Shown here piece by piece: positions 40,153 through 50,431 of a stretch of DNA of 64,000 nucleotides. The notes beneath the pieces were generated by a model. The model had not been told where the DNA came from. It ran no database searches and saw only the letters and a program-made list of their open reading frames with translations. Within the stretch, counting starts at the first letter, position 1. Every line of letters starts with the position of its first letter. The DNA is taken from NCBI GenBank assembly GCA_902799355.1, contig CADCAG010000016.1, positions 16,637-80,636 of the forward strand, in the 5' to 3' direction. Origin of the DNA: an uncultured Bacteroidales bacterium. Its GTDB lineage: Bacteria > Bacteroidota > Bacteroidia > Bacteroidales > Bacteroidaceae. A program made the position numbers and the translations under genes.

Positions 40153-40743
40153 ATGAACGTAGCCATCGTAAAATATAATGCCGGAAACATCTATAGTGTG
40201 GTGAATGCCCTCCACAGAATGGGTATTGAACCCCTACTGACCGATGATGCTGAGCAGCTGAAGAAGGCTGATCGCGTGCTGTTTCCTGGTCAGGGACATG
40301 CTGCCGAGGCGATGGATTATCTGAAGGCGCGTAGGCTTGATGAGGTCATTCGTGACCTGAAGCAACCCGTCTTCGGCATTTGCGTTGGTCAGCAGCTTCT
40401 TTGCAAGCATTCTGAGGAAGGCGACGCTGACTGTATCGGCATCTTTGATGCAGAAGTGAAGCGTTTCCAGCCAAAGAACCACGAGGACAAGGTTCCCTGT
40501 ATGGGTTGGCAGAATCTCAGCAACCTCAAATCACCATTGATGGAAGGACTGGGCGAGAATCCCTATGTCTATTTCGTGCATAGCTACTATATTCCTGTTT
40601 GCGAAGAGACCATTGCTACGGCAAACTACATTCTCCCCTACTCTGCATCCATGCATAAGGACAACTTCTATACCTGTCAATTCCATCCGGAAAAAAGTGG
40701 AAAAGTTGGAGAACAAATCTTAAAGAATTTCTTAGAGCTATGA
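40153..40743 (+). CDS. hisH: imidazole glycerol phosphate synthase, glutaminase subunit
   Basis: 196 residues, class I glutamine amidotransferase. Nucleophile Cys77 in FGICVGQQL; His/Glu of the triad in FHPEKSG near residue 180. It provides ammonia to HisF in the fifth step of histidine synthesis. Its stop overlaps hisA by 4 bases. Confidence 0.95.
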   Translation: MNVAIVKYNAGNIYSVVNALHRMGIEPLLTDDAEQLKKADRVLFPGQGHAAEAMDYLKARRLDEVIRDLKQPVFGICVGQQLLCKHSEEGDADCIGIFDAEVKRFQPKNHEDKVPCMGWQNLSNLKSPLMEGLGENPYVYFVHSYYIPVCEETIATANYILPYSASMHKDNFYTCQFHPEKSGKVGEQILKNFLEL

Positions 40744-41462
40744 TAGAACTGATTCCCGCAATAGATATCATCAATGGTCAGTGTGTACGCTTGACCAAGG
40801 GCGACTATGACCAGAAGACGGTCTATGGCAGTCCGTTGGATATGGCTCTGGAGTTTGAGCGTATTGGTTACCAGCGCCTGCATGTGGTGGATTTGGATGG
40901 TGCCAAGTCAAAGCATATCGTCAACAGTCCTGTGCTCAGTCAGATTACGACAGAGACGAAGCTGACGGTTGACTTTGGAGGTGGCATCAAGACCGATGAA
41001 GACATCGAGGTGGCTTTCAACCATGGAGCCTCGATGGTAACCATTGGCAGTATTGCCGTCACAGAGCCCAACCGTTTTATGGGATGGCTGGAGAAATATG
41101 GTGCTGAGCGCATCATTCTGGGTGCTGACGTCAGAAATGGTAAGATTAGCATCAATGGTTGGAAGGAGGATTCCACGGAAGATCTCCTACCCTTCCTTCA
41201 AAAATATATCGATGCTGGTGTCAGCAAGGTGCTCTGTACAGAGATATCGAAAGACGGCACACTGGCAGGTCCTGCCATCGACCTTTATAAGAAGGTCATG
41301 GAAGCCTATCCTCAGCTGCATCTGATAGCCAGTGGCGGTGTATCGTCTATTGACGACATTAAGGCTTTGGATGCTGCAGGCATTCCTGCTGTAGTCTTTG
41401 GCAAGGCCATTTATGAAGGTAAAATTAATCTGCAAGAACTATGGGACTGGCAAAACGCATAA
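40740..41462 (+). CDS. hisA: ProFAR isomerase
   Basis: 240-residue TIM barrel. The N-terminal [20 protein letters not shown] holds the catalytic Asp8. [14 protein letters not shown] and [13 protein letters not shown] are the two phosphate-binding loops. HisA isomerises ProFAR to PRFAR, the substrate of HisF/HisH. It overlaps hisH by 4 and hisF by 22 bases. Confidence 0.95.
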   Translation: MIELIPAIDIINGQCVRLTKGDYDQKTVYGSPLDMALEFERIGYQRLHVVDLDGAKSKHIVNSPVLSQITTETKLTVDFGGGIKTDEDIEVAFNHGASMVTIGSIAVTEPNRFMGWLEKYGAERIILGADVRNGKISINGWKEDSTEDLLPFLQKYIDAGVSKVLCTEISKDGTLAGPAIDLYKKVMEAYPQLHLIASGGVSSIDDIKALDAAGIPAVVFGKAIYEGKINLQELWDWQNA

Positions 41463-42199
41463 TACCCTGTCTGGACGTCAAGGACGGTGAAACCGTAAAA
41501 GGCATTAACTTCGTGAATCTGCGAAGCGCCGGTGACCCTGTAGAACTCGGCAAAGCCTATTCTGAGCAGGGAGCCGACGAGTTGTGCTTCCTGGATATCA
41601 CCGCCTCGTTTGAAGGTCGCAAGACATTTACCGAGATGGTAACAAAGGTTGCCCAGACGTTGAATATCCCATTTACAGTGGGTGGCGGCATCAACGAGTT
41701 AAAGGATGTAGAGCGACTGCTCTATGCAGGAGCCGATAAGGTGAGCATTAATTCTGCTGCCATCCGTCGCCCTGAACTTATTGACGAGATTACAAACCGT
41801 TTTGGTAGCCAGGTGTGTGTGGTGGCCATCGATGCCCGTCTGGATGAAGACGGCTGGCACTGCTATTTGAAGGGAGGTCGCGAGCGTACAGAGCGAAGAC
41901 TCTTCGAGTGGGCGCGTGAAGCTCAGGAACGTGGTGCTGGCGAGATACTCTTTACCTCGATGAACCACGACGGGACGAAGAACGGCTATGCCAACGAGGC
42001 TCTGCGCGAACTGTCAGATACGCTATCCATCCCCATCATCGCCAGTGGTGGTGCCGGTAAGAAGGAGCATTTTCGCGATGTATTCACAGAAGGACATGCT
42101 GACGCAGCATTAGCCGCCTCTGTGTTTCACTTTGGCGAGATACCCGTACCGGAACTGAAACAATATTTACACAACGAAGGAATAAACGTAAGAATATGA
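41441..42199 (+). CDS. hisF: imidazole glycerol phosphate synthase, cyclase subunit
   Basis: 252-residue TIM barrel. [15 protein letters not shown] holds the first catalytic Asp (Asp12). [30 protein letters not shown] is split here as [10 protein letters not shown] and [18 protein letters not shown] carries the second catalytic Asp, and [12 protein letters not shown] is the last phosphate loop. The start overlapping hisA by 22 bases is kept because it restores the usual [12 protein letters not shown] beginning. Cyclises PRFAR with ammonia from HisH. Confidence 0.95.
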   Translation: MGLAKRIIPCLDVKDGETVKGINFVNLRSAGDPVELGKAYSEQGADELCFLDITASFEGRKTFTEMVTKVAQTLNIPFTVGGGINELKDVERLLYAGADKVSINSAAIRRPELIDEITNRFGSQVCVVAIDARLDEDGWHCYLKGGRERTERRLFEWAREAQERGAGEILFTSMNHDGTKNGYANEALRELSDTLSIPIIASGGAGKKEHFRDVFTEGHADAALAASVFHFGEIPVPELKQYLHNEGINVRI

Positions 42200-42843
42200 A
42201 GATAGATTTTGAAAAGATGGGCGGCTTGGTGCCTGCCATCATACAGGATGTGACGACGAAGAACGTACTGATGCTGGGCTTCATGAACGAGGAAGCATAC
42301 GAGAAAACCCTTGCCACCAAGCACGTCACCTTCTGGAGCCGTACCCGTAATACGCTGTGGACGAAGGGAGAGACCAGTGGCCATTTCCTAAACCTCGTGG
42401 ATATGAAGATTGACTGCGACAACGACACCCTGCTGGTTCGTGTAAATCCTGTCGGTCCTACCTGTCATACAGGTACAGACACCTGCTGGGGCGAGGAGAA
42501 CGAGAGCAATCCCCTGCTCTTCTTGTCAGAGTTGCAGTCGTTCATCGACAAGCGCAAGCAGGAAATGCCTGAGGGGTCGTATACCACCAGCCTCTTTACC
42601 AAAGGCGTCAACAAGATAGCCCAGAAAGTTGGTGAAGAAGCGCTGGAGACCGTCATCGAAGCCACCAACGGCACAGACGACCATCTGGTCTATGAGGCTA
42701 GCGACCTGCTGTATCATCTCATAGTCTTGCTGACCGAGAAAGGCCTGCGTATCGAGGATGTTGCCGAAGAGCTCCACAAACGCCACGATCCCAACTGGGA
42801 CAAGCAGCGCCGTGAAGCCAAGGCTGCAGGTAAAATGAAATAA
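42196..42843 (+). CDS. hisI: bifunctional phosphoribosyl-AMP cyclohydrolase / phosphoribosyl-ATP pyrophosphatase
   Basis: 215 residues. The N-terminal HisI domain (1-110) has [32 protein letters not shown] and the metal-binding [11 protein letters not shown] with CHTGTDTC. The C-terminal HisE domain (about 120-210) has [20 protein letters not shown] and the [10 protein letters not shown] helix. Performs steps 2 and 3 of histidine synthesis. It overlaps hisF by 4 bases. hisG, hisD, hisC and hisB are not in the window. Confidence 0.95.
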   Translation: MKIDFEKMGGLVPAIIQDVTTKNVLMLGFMNEEAYEKTLATKHVTFWSRTRNTLWTKGETSGHFLNLVDMKIDCDNDTLLVRVNPVGPTCHTGTDTCWGEENESNPLLFLSELQSFIDKRKQEMPEGSYTTSLFTKGVNKIAQKVGEEALETVIEATNGTDDHLVYEASDLLYHLIVLLTEKGLRIEDVAEELHKRHDPNWDKQRREAKAAGKMK

Positions 42844-42874
42844 GTTGTAAATTGTCAAATAGTCAAATATAAAG

Positions 42875-43633
42875 ATGCTGATAGATTACAAGAAGGTAGA
42901 CATCTACCATAAGGATGGTGCCCCTGTGCTACATGATGTTGACTTCCATGTGGATGAGGGCGAATTCATCTATGTCATTGGTCGTGTGGGTTCTGGTAAG
43001 AGCTCACTGCTGAAAACCATCTATTTCGAGATGGATATCGAGAATGCTGAGAATGCCTTTGTGCTGAACCACGACCTGCGCGAGTTGAAGCAAAAGTACA
43101 TCCCTGCCCTTCGCCGACAGATGGGAATCATCTTCCAGGACTTCCAGTTGCTGGGCGACCGCACAGTCTATGAGAATCTGAAGTTCGTACTGAAAGCCAC
43201 TGGGTGGAAGAAGAATGACGAGATTGACGAGCGCATCCACGATGTGCTGGAAGATGTAGAGATGGTGGACTTCATGGATCGCTATCCCCATGAGCTCTCT
43301 GGTGGTGAACAGCAACGCATCGCCATCGCCCGTGCCATCTTAAATCGTCCTAAACTTATTGTTGCCGACGAGCCTACAGGCAATCTTGACCTGGAAACAG
43401 CCGCCAATATCATCCAGCTGTTGCGACAAATCACGCAGACGGGTACCGCCGTTATAATGACGACCCACAATATCTCGTTGCTCAACGAGTATCCTGGTAT
43501 TGTCTATCGCTGCATTGATGGCCATCTGGAGGATATTACTGAGACCTACAACACGATGGCACTTTATGAAGACGAAGAGACGGCAGAGTCGGCGGCTGTC
43601 GACTACAGCGCTCGTGAAGACCTCTCATTATAA
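42875..43633 (+). CDS. ftsE: FtsE-like ABC transporter ATPase
   Basis: 252 residues. Walker [13 protein letters not shown] (about 37-48), Q loop [21 protein letters not shown] signature [14 protein letters not shown], Walker [14 protein letters not shown] loop TTHN. The [16 protein letters not shown] text fits the FtsE group, which with FtsX regulates septal peptidoglycan hydrolases at the inner membrane. FtsX is not adjacent, so the call rests on sequence only. A C-terminal acidic tail of about 30 residues is extra compared with the E. coli protein. Confidence 0.82.
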   Translation: MLIDYKKVDIYHKDGAPVLHDVDFHVDEGEFIYVIGRVGSGKSSLLKTIYFEMDIENAENAFVLNHDLRELKQKYIPALRRQMGIIFQDFQLLGDRTVYENLKFVLKATGWKKNDEIDERIHDVLEDVEMVDFMDRYPHELSGGEQQRIAIARAILNRPKLIVADEPTGNLDLETAANIIQLLRQITQTGTAVIMTTHNISLLNEYPGIVYRCIDGHLEDITETYNTMALYEDEETAESAAVDYSAREDLSL

Positions 43634-43667
43634 ATGATGTAAAATTAAAGATTAAAAATTATATACA

Positions 43668-44987
43668 ATGAAAGTAATGAAGTTTGGCGGTACTTCGGTG
43701 GGTACACCGGACCGCATGAAGGAGGTAACAAAGTTAGTAACCAAGTCTGGAGAACCCGTTTTCGTCGTGCTCTCAGCGATGTCAGGCACCACCAATTCGC
43801 TGGTGGAGATTGCCGACTACCTGTACAAGAAGAACCCTGAGGGTGCCAACGAGGTCATCAACCAGTTGGAGCGTAAGTACATGAAGCATGTCGACGAGCT
43901 CTACACGAAGGATGCTACCAAGGAGCAGACCCGCGAGTTCTTGATTTCAGAGATGAACTATCTGCGTTCGTTCACCAAGGAGCTGTTCACCTCGTTCGAG
44001 GAGAAGAGCATCGTGGCACAGGGCGAGATGATGTCTACCAACATGGTCGTCAACTACATGCAGGAGCAGGGTATCAAAGCCGTCTTGCTGAACGCGCTTG
44101 ACTTCATGCGTACCGACAAGAATTCAGAGCCCGATCCCGTATATATCAAGGAGAAGCTCGCTGCCATCATGGAGAAGAACGAGGGCAATCAGGTGTATAT
44201 CACCCAAGGCTTCATCTGTCGCAACGCCTATGGTGAGATTGACAACCTGCAGCGTGGTGGTTCTGACTATACAGCCTCACTGATTGGTGCTGCCCTGAAT
44301 GCTGAGGAGATTCAGATATGGACAGATATTGACGGCATGCACAACAACGACCCTCGTGTCGTTGACAAGACCGAGCCCGTTCACCAGCTGCACTTCGAGG
44401 AAGCTGCCGAGCTGGCCTACTTCGGTGCTAAGATTCTGCATCCTACCTGCGTTCAGCCTGCCAAGTATGCTGGCATTCCTGTTCGTTTGCTCAACACCAT
44501 GCAGCCCGATGCTGAGGGTACTACCATCTCTAACAAGACGGAGTATGGCAAGATCAAGGCCGTTGCCGCTAAGGACAACATCATCGCCATCAAGATCAAG
44601 TCAAGCCGCATGCTGCTGGCTACTGGTTTCCTGCGTAAGGTGTTCGAGATCTTCGAGTCCTACCAGACCCCTATCGATATGGTGTGCACCTCTGAGGTGG
44701 GTGTTTCCATGTCTATCGACAACTCTGCCCACCTGGGTGAGATTGTTGACGAGCTGAAGAAGTACGGCACCGTTACTGTTGACACGGGCATGTGTGTCGT
44801 CTGTGTTGTGGGAGACCTCGACTGGTCGAACATCGGCTTCGAGACACAGGTCATGGACGCCTTGAAGAACATTCCAGTGCGTATGATTTCTTACGGCGGC
44901 AGCAACTACAACATCTCATTCCTCATCAAGGAGGAGGACAAGAAGCGTGCCCTGCAGGCTCTTAGCAACGAGTTGTTCAACAAATAA
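43668..44987 (+). CDS. lysC: aspartate kinase
   Basis: 439 residues, monofunctional. N-terminal KFGGTSVGTPDRM (4-16) is the ATP/aspartate site. FICRNAYGEIDNLQRGGSDY and IWTDIDGMHNNDPRVV are conserved in the kinase domain. Two ACT domains (about 300-439) would bind the feedback amino acid. First step of the aspartate family (lysine, threonine, methionine). Directly followed by lysA, which suggests a lysine-regulated form. Confidence 0.95.
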   Translation: MKVMKFGGTSVGTPDRMKEVTKLVTKSGEPVFVVLSAMSGTTNSLVEIADYLYKKNPEGANEVINQLERKYMKHVDELYTKDATKEQTREFLISEMNYLRSFTKELFTSFEEKSIVAQGEMMSTNMVVNYMQEQGIKAVLLNALDFMRTDKNSEPDPVYIKEKLAAIMEKNEGNQVYITQGFICRNAYGEIDNLQRGGSDYTASLIGAALNAEEIQIWTDIDGMHNNDPRVVDKTEPVHQLHFEEAAELAYFGAKILHPTCVQPAKYAGIPVRLLNTMQPDAEGTTISNKTEYGKIKAVAAKDNIIAIKIKSSRMLLATGFLRKVFEIFESYQTPIDMVCTSEVGVSMSIDNSAHLGEIVDELKKYGTVTVDTGMCVVCVVGDLDWSNIGFETQVMDALKNIPVRMISYGGSNYNISFLIKEEDKKRALQALSNELFNK

Positions 44988-45017
44988 TCACTATTTCCGA
45001 CACAAAGACAAATCACT

Positions 45018-46175
45018 ATGAAAGGAATATTTCCTTTAGAAAAACTGGAACGCATACAGACGCCCTTCTACTATTACGATGCAGAACTGTTGCGCAAGAC
45101 GCTGCAAACCATACGCGAGGAAGTTAGCAAGCACGAGGGCTTTTGTGTGCACTATGCTGTCAAGGCCAATGCAAACCCCAAGGTGCTCAGGATTATTCGT
45201 GAGGCAGGCTTGGGTGTCGACTGTGTCAGCGGCGGCGAGATAGAAGCCAGCATCAAGGCCGGTTTCCCCAGCCAGCGCATCGTCTATGCAGGCGTGGGCA
45301 AGAGCGACTGGGAGATTAACCTCGGCTTGGACAACGACATCTTCTGCTTCAATGTGGAAAGCATCCCTGAGTTGGAGGTTATCAACGAGTTGGCGGCCCA
45401 GAAAGGCAAGGTGGCTCGTGTGGCCTTCCGCCTGAATCCCAATGTGGGTGCACATACTCACGCCAACATCACTACGGGACTTGCTGAAAACAAGTTCGGC
45501 ATCGACATGCGCGACATGCTGAAGGTCATCGAGGAAGCCTCGCAGATGACGAATATCAAGGTAGTCGGCTTACACTTCCATATTGGCAGTCAGATACTGG
45601 ACATGGGCGACTTCGAGGCACTCTGCAATCGTGTCAACGAACTGCAGAACGAACTGGAGCGCCATCGCATCCGTCTGGAACACATCAATGTTGGTGGCGG
45701 ACTGGGTATAGACTACCAGCACCCAAACCGTGTACCCATCCCCGACTTCAAGGCTTACTTCGATACCTACGCCAAGAAACTGAAGTTGCGTGACGGACAG
45801 ACCCTGCACTTTGAACTGGGTCGTGCCGTGGTGGCTCAGTGTGGTACACTTATCACGCGTACCTTATATATTAAGGAAGGCTACGTCAAGAAGTTCTGTA
45901 TTGTCGATGCTGGTTTCACCGACCTCATCCGTCCTGCGCTCTATCAGGCCTATCACAAGATTGAGAACCTGTCGAGCGAGGAACCTGTTGAGGCTTACGA
46001 CGTAGTTGGTCCCATCTGCGAGTCGACAGATGTCTTTGCCAAGCAGATTGACCTGAACAAGGCCCATCGTGGCGACCTCATTGCCATCCGTTCCGCAGGA
46101 GCCTATGGTGAAATTATGGCGTCACAGTACAACTGTCGCAAATTGCCTGTGGGATATATTAGCGAAGAACTCTAA
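45018..46175 (+). CDS. lysA: diaminopimelate decarboxylase
   Basis: 385 residues, fold-III PLP enzyme. PLP Lys49 in HYAVKANANPKVL; GVDCVSGGEIEASI; phosphate-binding NVGGGLGID; C-terminal active-site Cys in GPICESTDVFA. It makes lysine from meso-diaminopimelate. Starts 30 bases after lysC and ends 15 bases before uvrA. Confidence 0.95.
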   Translation: MKGIFPLEKLERIQTPFYYYDAELLRKTLQTIREEVSKHEGFCVHYAVKANANPKVLRIIREAGLGVDCVSGGEIEASIKAGFPSQRIVYAGVGKSDWEINLGLDNDIFCFNVESIPELEVINELAAQKGKVARVAFRLNPNVGAHTHANITTGLAENKFGIDMRDMLKVIEEASQMTNIKVVGLHFHIGSQILDMGDFEALCNRVNELQNELERHRIRLEHINVGGGLGIDYQHPNRVPIPDFKAYFDTYAKKLKLRDGQTLHFELGRAVVAQCGTLITRTLYIKEGYVKKFCIVDAGFTDLIRPALYQAYHKIENLSSEEPVEAYDVVGPICESTDVFAKQIDLNKAHRGDLIAIRSAGAYGEIMASQYNCRKLPVGYISEEL

Positions 46176-46190
46176 GAAGGAGAATGTAAG

Positions 46191-49025
46191 ATGGCGAAGA
46201 TGACGGACTACATAGAGATAAAGGGGGCAAGAGTTAACAACCTGAAGAACATCAATGTCAAGATACCACGTAATAAACTCGTGGTGATTGCCGGTGTGTC
46301 AGGTAGCGGTAAGTCGTCACTGGCTTTCGACACCCTCTATGCTGAAGGTCAGCGTCGCTATGTAGAGAGTCTGTCTTCTTATGCTCGTCAGTTCCTGGGG
46401 CGCATGAACAAGCCCGAGTGTGACTTCATCAAAGGCATTCCACCGGCCATTGCCATCGAACAGAAAGTCATCTCGCGTAATCCGCGTTCTACCGTTGGCA
46501 CCACCACCGAGATCTACGAATATCTGCGCCTGCTCTATGCCCGCATTGGGCGCACCTATTCGCCCATCAGCGGTCAGGAGGTGAAGAAACACTCCACCGA
46601 AGACATCATCCAATGTACGCGCCAATACGCGCCGGGCACCAAGTTTGTCATTATGGCGCCCATTCATCTGTCAGAGAACCGCACACTGGAGCAGCAGCTT
46701 AAGATTTATCTGCAAAATGGTTATATTCGTATTGCCGAAGGTGGCAACATCGTTCGCATCGACGACTTCTTGGCTGAAGACTCTTCTATCAGTCATCAGC
46801 CATCAGACCTCTATTTGGTCATCGACCGTCTCTCTGTCGACAATGCCAAGGATGCCATTTCGCGACTTGTGGACTCTGCTGAGACAGCTTTCTACGAGGG
46901 ACATGGTGAGTGTCGCCTGATGTTCCTGCCGTCGAATATCTGCTACGACTTCTCTGTGCGTTTTGAGGCTGACGGCATTACTTTCGAGGAACCTACTGAC
47001 AACCTCTTCTCTTTCAATTCCCCCATTGGCGCTTGTCCTGAGTGTCAGGGTTTCGGCAAGATTATCGGCATCGATGAGCACCTCGTCATTCCAAACACTT
47101 CCCTGTCCGTCTATGACGGTTGTGTGGTGTGCTGGCATGGTGAGAAGATGAAGATGTGGAAGGAGGAGTTCTGTCGCAGAGCAGCTCAAGATGACTTCCC
47201 AATCTTCGAGCCCTACTATAATCTGACGCAGAAGCAGAAAGACATGCTGTGGCACGGGCTGCCTTCCGATAAGCATCGCGACAAGTACGACCGCGTGTCC
47301 ATCGACAACTTCTTCCAGATGGTTCGCGAGAATCAGTATAAGATTCAGTATCGTGTCATGTTGGCGCGCTATCGCGGCAAGACGACCTGTCCCAAGTGTC
47401 ACGGCACACGCCTCAAGCCAGAGGCTGACTACGTAAAGATTGGCGGTCGCAGCATCTCTGACCTTGTCGAGATGCCTATCGTCCGACTGAAGGAGTGGTT
47501 CGACCACCTGGAGTTGACCGAACAGGAAGAGCAGATTGGTCGTCGCCTGCTCACCGAGATTACCACGCGTCTGCAGTTTATGCTTGACGTAGGTCTGGGC
47601 TATCTCACGCTGAACCGCATGTCCAATACGCTGAGTGGTGGTGAGAGCCAACGCATCAACCTAACCACCTCATTAGGCAGTTCACTGGTGGGTAGCCTTT
47701 ATATCCTCGATGAGCCCAGCATCGGACTCCATCAGCGCGACACCGATAGACTACTGAAGGTCCTTAAGGAGTTGCGTGACCTCGGTAATACCGTTGTCAT
47801 CGTCGAGCACGATGAAGAGATTATGCGTGCTGCCGACTATCTCATCGACGTCGGTCCAGATGCTGGCCGCCTAGGTGGCGAAATCATGTATGCAGGGCCC
47901 ATCAATGTTCCCGACGATTCAGTCGTCGGGCGCAGTCACACCCTCCGCTACCTCACCCATCAGGAGGAGATTACGCTCCCCCAGAGCCGTCGCCCCTGGA
48001 ATCGCAAGATAACCATCAAGGGAGCACGCATGAACAACCTCAAGGGGGCTACCGTTGACATCCCCCTCAACGTGATGGCTGTTGTTACGGGAGTCTCGGG
48101 CAGTGGCAAGTCCAGCCTCGTCAAAGGCATCCTCTACCCTGCTCTCAAGCGCCACCTCGGAGAGGTCTGCGACGCACCAGGCGAATACAGCGGACTGGAT
48201 GGCGACTACCAGGCCATCAGCCATGTGGAGTTTGTCGACCAGAATCCTATTGGTAAGTCCACACGCTCTAATCCTGCCACCTATGTCAAGGCCTACGATG
48301 CTATCCGCGACCTCTTTGCTGACCAGCCACTATCCCAGCAGATGGGTTTCACCAGTCAGTATTTCTCGTTCAACGCTGATGGTGGCCGTTGCGACGAATG
48401 TAAAGGTGCTGGTGTGATTACTGTTGAGATGCAGTTCATGGCCGACCTCGTATTGGAGTGTGAGGCCTGTCATGGTCACCGCTTCAAACACGACATCCTC
48501 GACGTTCGCTATCGCGGCAAGAATATCGACGACGTCCTCAATATGACGATCTCCGAGGCCATCCTGTTCTTCTCAGAAGACGATGTGCACAGCAGTTCTG
48601 CTGCTGTGACAAAAACCATCGTCGCCCGTCTGAAAACCCTCGAAGACGTGGGCTTGGGCTACATCAAACTCGGTCAGAACTCGTCAACGCTCTCTGGTGG
48701 TGAGAACCAGCGTGTCAAGCTGGCCTACTTCATTGGTCAGGAACGACAGGAGCCTACCCTCTTCATCTTCGACGAGCCCACCACAGGTCTGCATTTCCAC
48801 GATATCAACCGCCTGTTGCAGGCTTTTAACGCCCTCATAGAGCGTGGCCACACCATTCTCGTCATCGAGCACAATATGGATGTAATCAAATGTGCCGACT
48901 ACATCATCGACATGGGCCCCGAAGGTGGCGACCGTGGTGGAGAGGTCGTTGTAACAGGAACCCCCGAAGAGGTGGCCGCCTGCACCAAGAGTTTGACAGG
49001 AAAATTCCTGAAAGATAAACTGTAA
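46191..49025 (+). CDS. uvrA: excinuclease ABC subunit A
   Basis: 944 residues, full length. Two ABC modules: Walker [20 protein letters not shown] (about 35-53) and [19 protein letters not shown] in the second half; signatures LSGGESQRI and LSGGENQRV; Walker [15 protein letters not shown] and [14 protein letters not shown]. Zinc-binding CxxC pairs [22 protein letters not shown] and CEACHG. UvrA recognises bulky DNA lesions with UvrB in nucleotide excision repair. Last gene of the run. Confidence 0.98.
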   Translation: MAKMTDYIEIKGARVNNLKNINVKIPRNKLVVIAGVSGSGKSSLAFDTLYAEGQRRYVESLSSYARQFLGRMNKPECDFIKGIPPAIAIEQKVISRNPRSTVGTTTEIYEYLRLLYARIGRTYSPISGQEVKKHSTEDIIQCTRQYAPGTKFVIMAPIHLSENRTLEQQLKIYLQNGYIRIAEGGNIVRIDDFLAEDSSISHQPSDLYLVIDRLSVDNAKDAISRLVDSAETAFYEGHGECRLMFLPSNICYDFSVRFEADGITFEEPTDNLFSFNSPIGACPECQGFGKIIGIDEHLVIPNTSLSVYDGCVVCWHGEKMKMWKEEFCRRAAQDDFPIFEPYYNLTQKQKDMLWHGLPSDKHRDKYDRVSIDNFFQMVRENQYKIQYRVMLARYRGKTTCPKCHGTRLKPEADYVKIGGRSISDLVEMPIVRLKEWFDHLELTEQEEQIGRRLLTEITTRLQFMLDVGLGYLTLNRMSNTLSGGESQRINLTTSLGSSLVGSLYILDEPSIGLHQRDTDRLLKVLKELRDLGNTVVIVEHDEEIMRAADYLIDVGPDAGRLGGEIMYAGPINVPDDSVVGRSHTLRYLTHQEEITLPQSRRPWNRKITIKGARMNNLKGATVDIPLNVMAVVTGVSGSGKSSLVKGILYPALKRHLGEVCDAPGEYSGLDGDYQAISHVEFVDQNPIGKSTRSNPATYVKAYDAIRDLFADQPLSQQMGFTSQYFSFNADGGRCDECKGAGVITVEMQFMADLVLECEACHGHRFKHDILDVRYRGKNIDDVLNMTISEAILFFSEDDVHSSSAAVTKTIVARLKTLEDVGLGYIKLGQNSSTLSGGENQRVKLAYFIGQERQEPTLFIFDEPTTGLHFHDINRLLQAFNALIERGHTILVIEHNMDVIKCADYIIDMGPEGGDRGGEVVVTGTPEEVAACTKSLTGKFLKDKL

Positions 49026-49063
49026 AACAAATTCCATGGCTAAAAAATGTTAATAGCCTGCTA

Positions 49064-49098
49064 AATCTTTAATCTTTAATCTTTAATCTTTAATCTTT
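49064..49098 (+). repeat. 7-base micro-tandem repeat, five copies
   Basis: AATCTTT repeated five times without change, between uvrA and the tRNA cluster promoter. Confidence 0.85.
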
Positions 49099-49102
49099 TT
49101 TG

Positions 49103-49110
49103 TACCTTTG
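49103..49110 (+). promoter_or_regulatory. -7 box of tRNA-Thr
   Basis: TACCTTTG, 36 bases before the tRNA 5' end. Confidence 0.65.
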
Positions 49111-49145
49111 CAACCGCTTTCGAGCAAAGAGATCTTTGGAAGACT

Positions 49146-49218
<73 letters not shown>

Positions 49219-49228
49219 CACTTTCCAC

Positions 49229-49268
49229 AGGAGTCAGAATACAAACGTTCTGACTCCTCTTTTTTTTC
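49229..49268 (+). terminator. terminator after tRNA-Thr
   Basis: AGGAGTCAGAA and TTCTGACTCCT form a perfect 11-base stem, followed by CTTTTTTTT. Confidence 0.9.
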
Positions 49269-49283
49269 TTCAAAAACGATGCT

Positions 49284-49356
49284 GCGGATTTAGCTCAGTT
49301 GGTAGAGCATTGGCTTCCCAAGCCGAGGGTCGCGGGTTCGAGTCCCGTAATCCGCT
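49284..49356 (+). tRNA. tRNA-Gly (anticodon CCC)
   Basis: 73 bases: acceptor GCGGATT/AATCCGC, D arm GCTC/GAGC, anticodon stem TTGGC/GCCGA with loop TTCCCAA, T arm GCGGG-TTCGAGT-CCCGT. It follows the terminator of tRNA-Thr, so it needs its own promoter, which is not obvious. Confidence 0.96.
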
Positions 49357-49450
49357 CTTCTAAAATACCGGAAAACGGTGCTAAAAGAGAAAAGTTAACG
49401 AGAAAGTGAAAAAAGTCACGCAAAAATTTGCAGGGTTCAAAAAAAGTACG

Positions 49451-49458
49451 TACCTTTG
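49451..49458 (+). promoter_or_regulatory. -7 box of tRNA-Ser
   Basis: TACCTTTG followed by CACCCGC, about 50 bases before the tRNA 5' end. Confidence 0.65.
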
Positions 49459-49509
49459 CACCCGCAATCAAGGAGATAACCCCACGGTTTCGAACTCCAG
49501 GGTCCTTTT

Positions 49510-49596
49510 GGAAGGATGGGTGAGTGGCTGAAACCAGCAGTTTGCTAAACTGCCGTACGGGTTCCCGTACCGGGGGTTCGAATCCCCCTCCTGGTT
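49510..49596 (+). tRNA. tRNA-Ser (anticodon GCT) with mispaired acceptor top
   Basis: Class II tRNA: D stem GGT/ACC, anticodon stem GCAGT/ACTGC with loop TTGCTAA, long variable arm GTACGGG-TT-CCCGTAC, T arm GGGGG-TTCGAAT-CCCCC. The acceptor GGAAGGA faces TCCTGGT: four inner pairs form, but pairs 2-71 and 3-70 are G-G and A-G mismatches and pair 1-72 is G-U. The 3' CCTGGTTCG can instead pair with CGAAC-TC-CAGG upstream at 49489-49499. See findings. Confidence 0.75.
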
Positions 49597-49620
49597 CGAT
49601 TCCCCTATCGACTACCAAAG

Positions 49621-49660
49621 AAAATTCCTATAAATCACAAAGATTTATGGGAATTTTTGT
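49621..49660 (+). terminator. terminator after tRNA-Ser
   Basis: AAAATTCC-T-ATAAATC pairs with GATTTAT-G-GGAATTTT around a five-base loop, followed by TGTTTTA. Confidence 0.8.
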
Positions 49661-49677
49661 TTTATACAGGTAAAAAG

Positions 49678-49709
49678 TTTGCATTTCTCAAAACTTATTT
49701 GTATCTTTG
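49678..49709 (+). promoter_or_regulatory. promoter of cytidylate-kinase-like gene
   Basis: TTTG (49678-49681) and TATCTTTG (49702-49709) with a 20-base spacer, 38 bases before the ATG. Confidence 0.75.
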
Positions 49710-49747
49710 CAACATCAGTATTATTGTTTAATCAAAAGCCTAAGACT

Positions 49748-50368
49748 ATGAATAGCAAAGAAAAATTTATCATTACCATCAGTCGTCAGTTTGGAACGGG
49801 TGGTCACGAGATTGGTGCTGAGTTGGCCAAACGGCTTGGAGTAAAGGTACTTGACAAGCAGATATTGAATGAGGTCGCCTCGCGCATGAGAACTGTAGAG
49901 GATGCCATAGAGAAAATAGAACTTCGCAATCCTTTGTGGCGTGACGACTTTACCAACTTCTACCGCACATACATGCTCCATGCCGAGTATAACGGTCAGG
50001 AGAAAGACAAAACCAGTCATGCCCTTTTTCAGGCACAAGCAGATGCCATTCGCCGTATTGCCAATGAAGAGTCTTGTGTCATTATCGGTCGTTGCGGTTT
50101 TGATATTTTTGCCAATCATCCCAACGCTCTGAAGATTTTCATTCACTCCAGTCTTGATTGCCGCAAACGGCGTATCGCCGAAAAATACGATATCAGCGAA
50201 CAGGATGCTGCAGCAATGATTGTCGATAATGACTTCAGCCGTGAGCTCTACACAAAGACGTTTACAGGTCGTGATTGGACAGATGCCTGTAATTATGACA
50301 TCTCGCTGGATGTCCGTCAGTTTGGAATCAATGGTGCTGTTGACTTCCTCATGAAGTGTATTGAATAA
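49748..50368 (+). CDS. cytidylate kinase-like family protein
   Basis: 206 residues from ATG 49748 (MNSKEKF); the open frame runs further upstream but that part contains the promoter. ISRQFGTGGHEIGAELAKRL is a P-loop variant of the cytidylate-kinase-like family, followed by CVIIGRCGFDIF and IHSSLDCRKRRIAE. Proteins of this group are P-loop nucleotide kinases that differ from canonical Cmk; the substrate is not known. It has its own promoter and terminator, so it is monocistronic. Confidence 0.8.
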   Translation: MNSKEKFIITISRQFGTGGHEIGAELAKRLGVKVLDKQILNEVASRMRTVEDAIEKIELRNPLWRDDFTNFYRTYMLHAEYNGQEKDKTSHALFQAQADAIRRIANEESCVIIGRCGFDIFANHPNALKIFIHSSLDCRKRRIAEKYDISEQDAAAMIVDNDFSRELYTKTFTGRDWTDACNYDISLDVRQFGINGAVDFLMKCIE

Positions 50369-50373
50369 ATGAA

Positions 50374-50410
50374 AAAGAGTTGCCGATTCATCAACAATCA
50401 GCAACTCTTT
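50374..50410 (+). terminator. terminator of cytidylate-kinase-like gene
   Basis: AAAGAGTTGC and GCAACTCTTT, 10-base perfect stem, 17-base loop, then ATTTTTG. It may also serve the convergent GH30 gene. Confidence 0.8.
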
Positions 50411-50431
50411 ATTTTTGATATATGATAGCTA

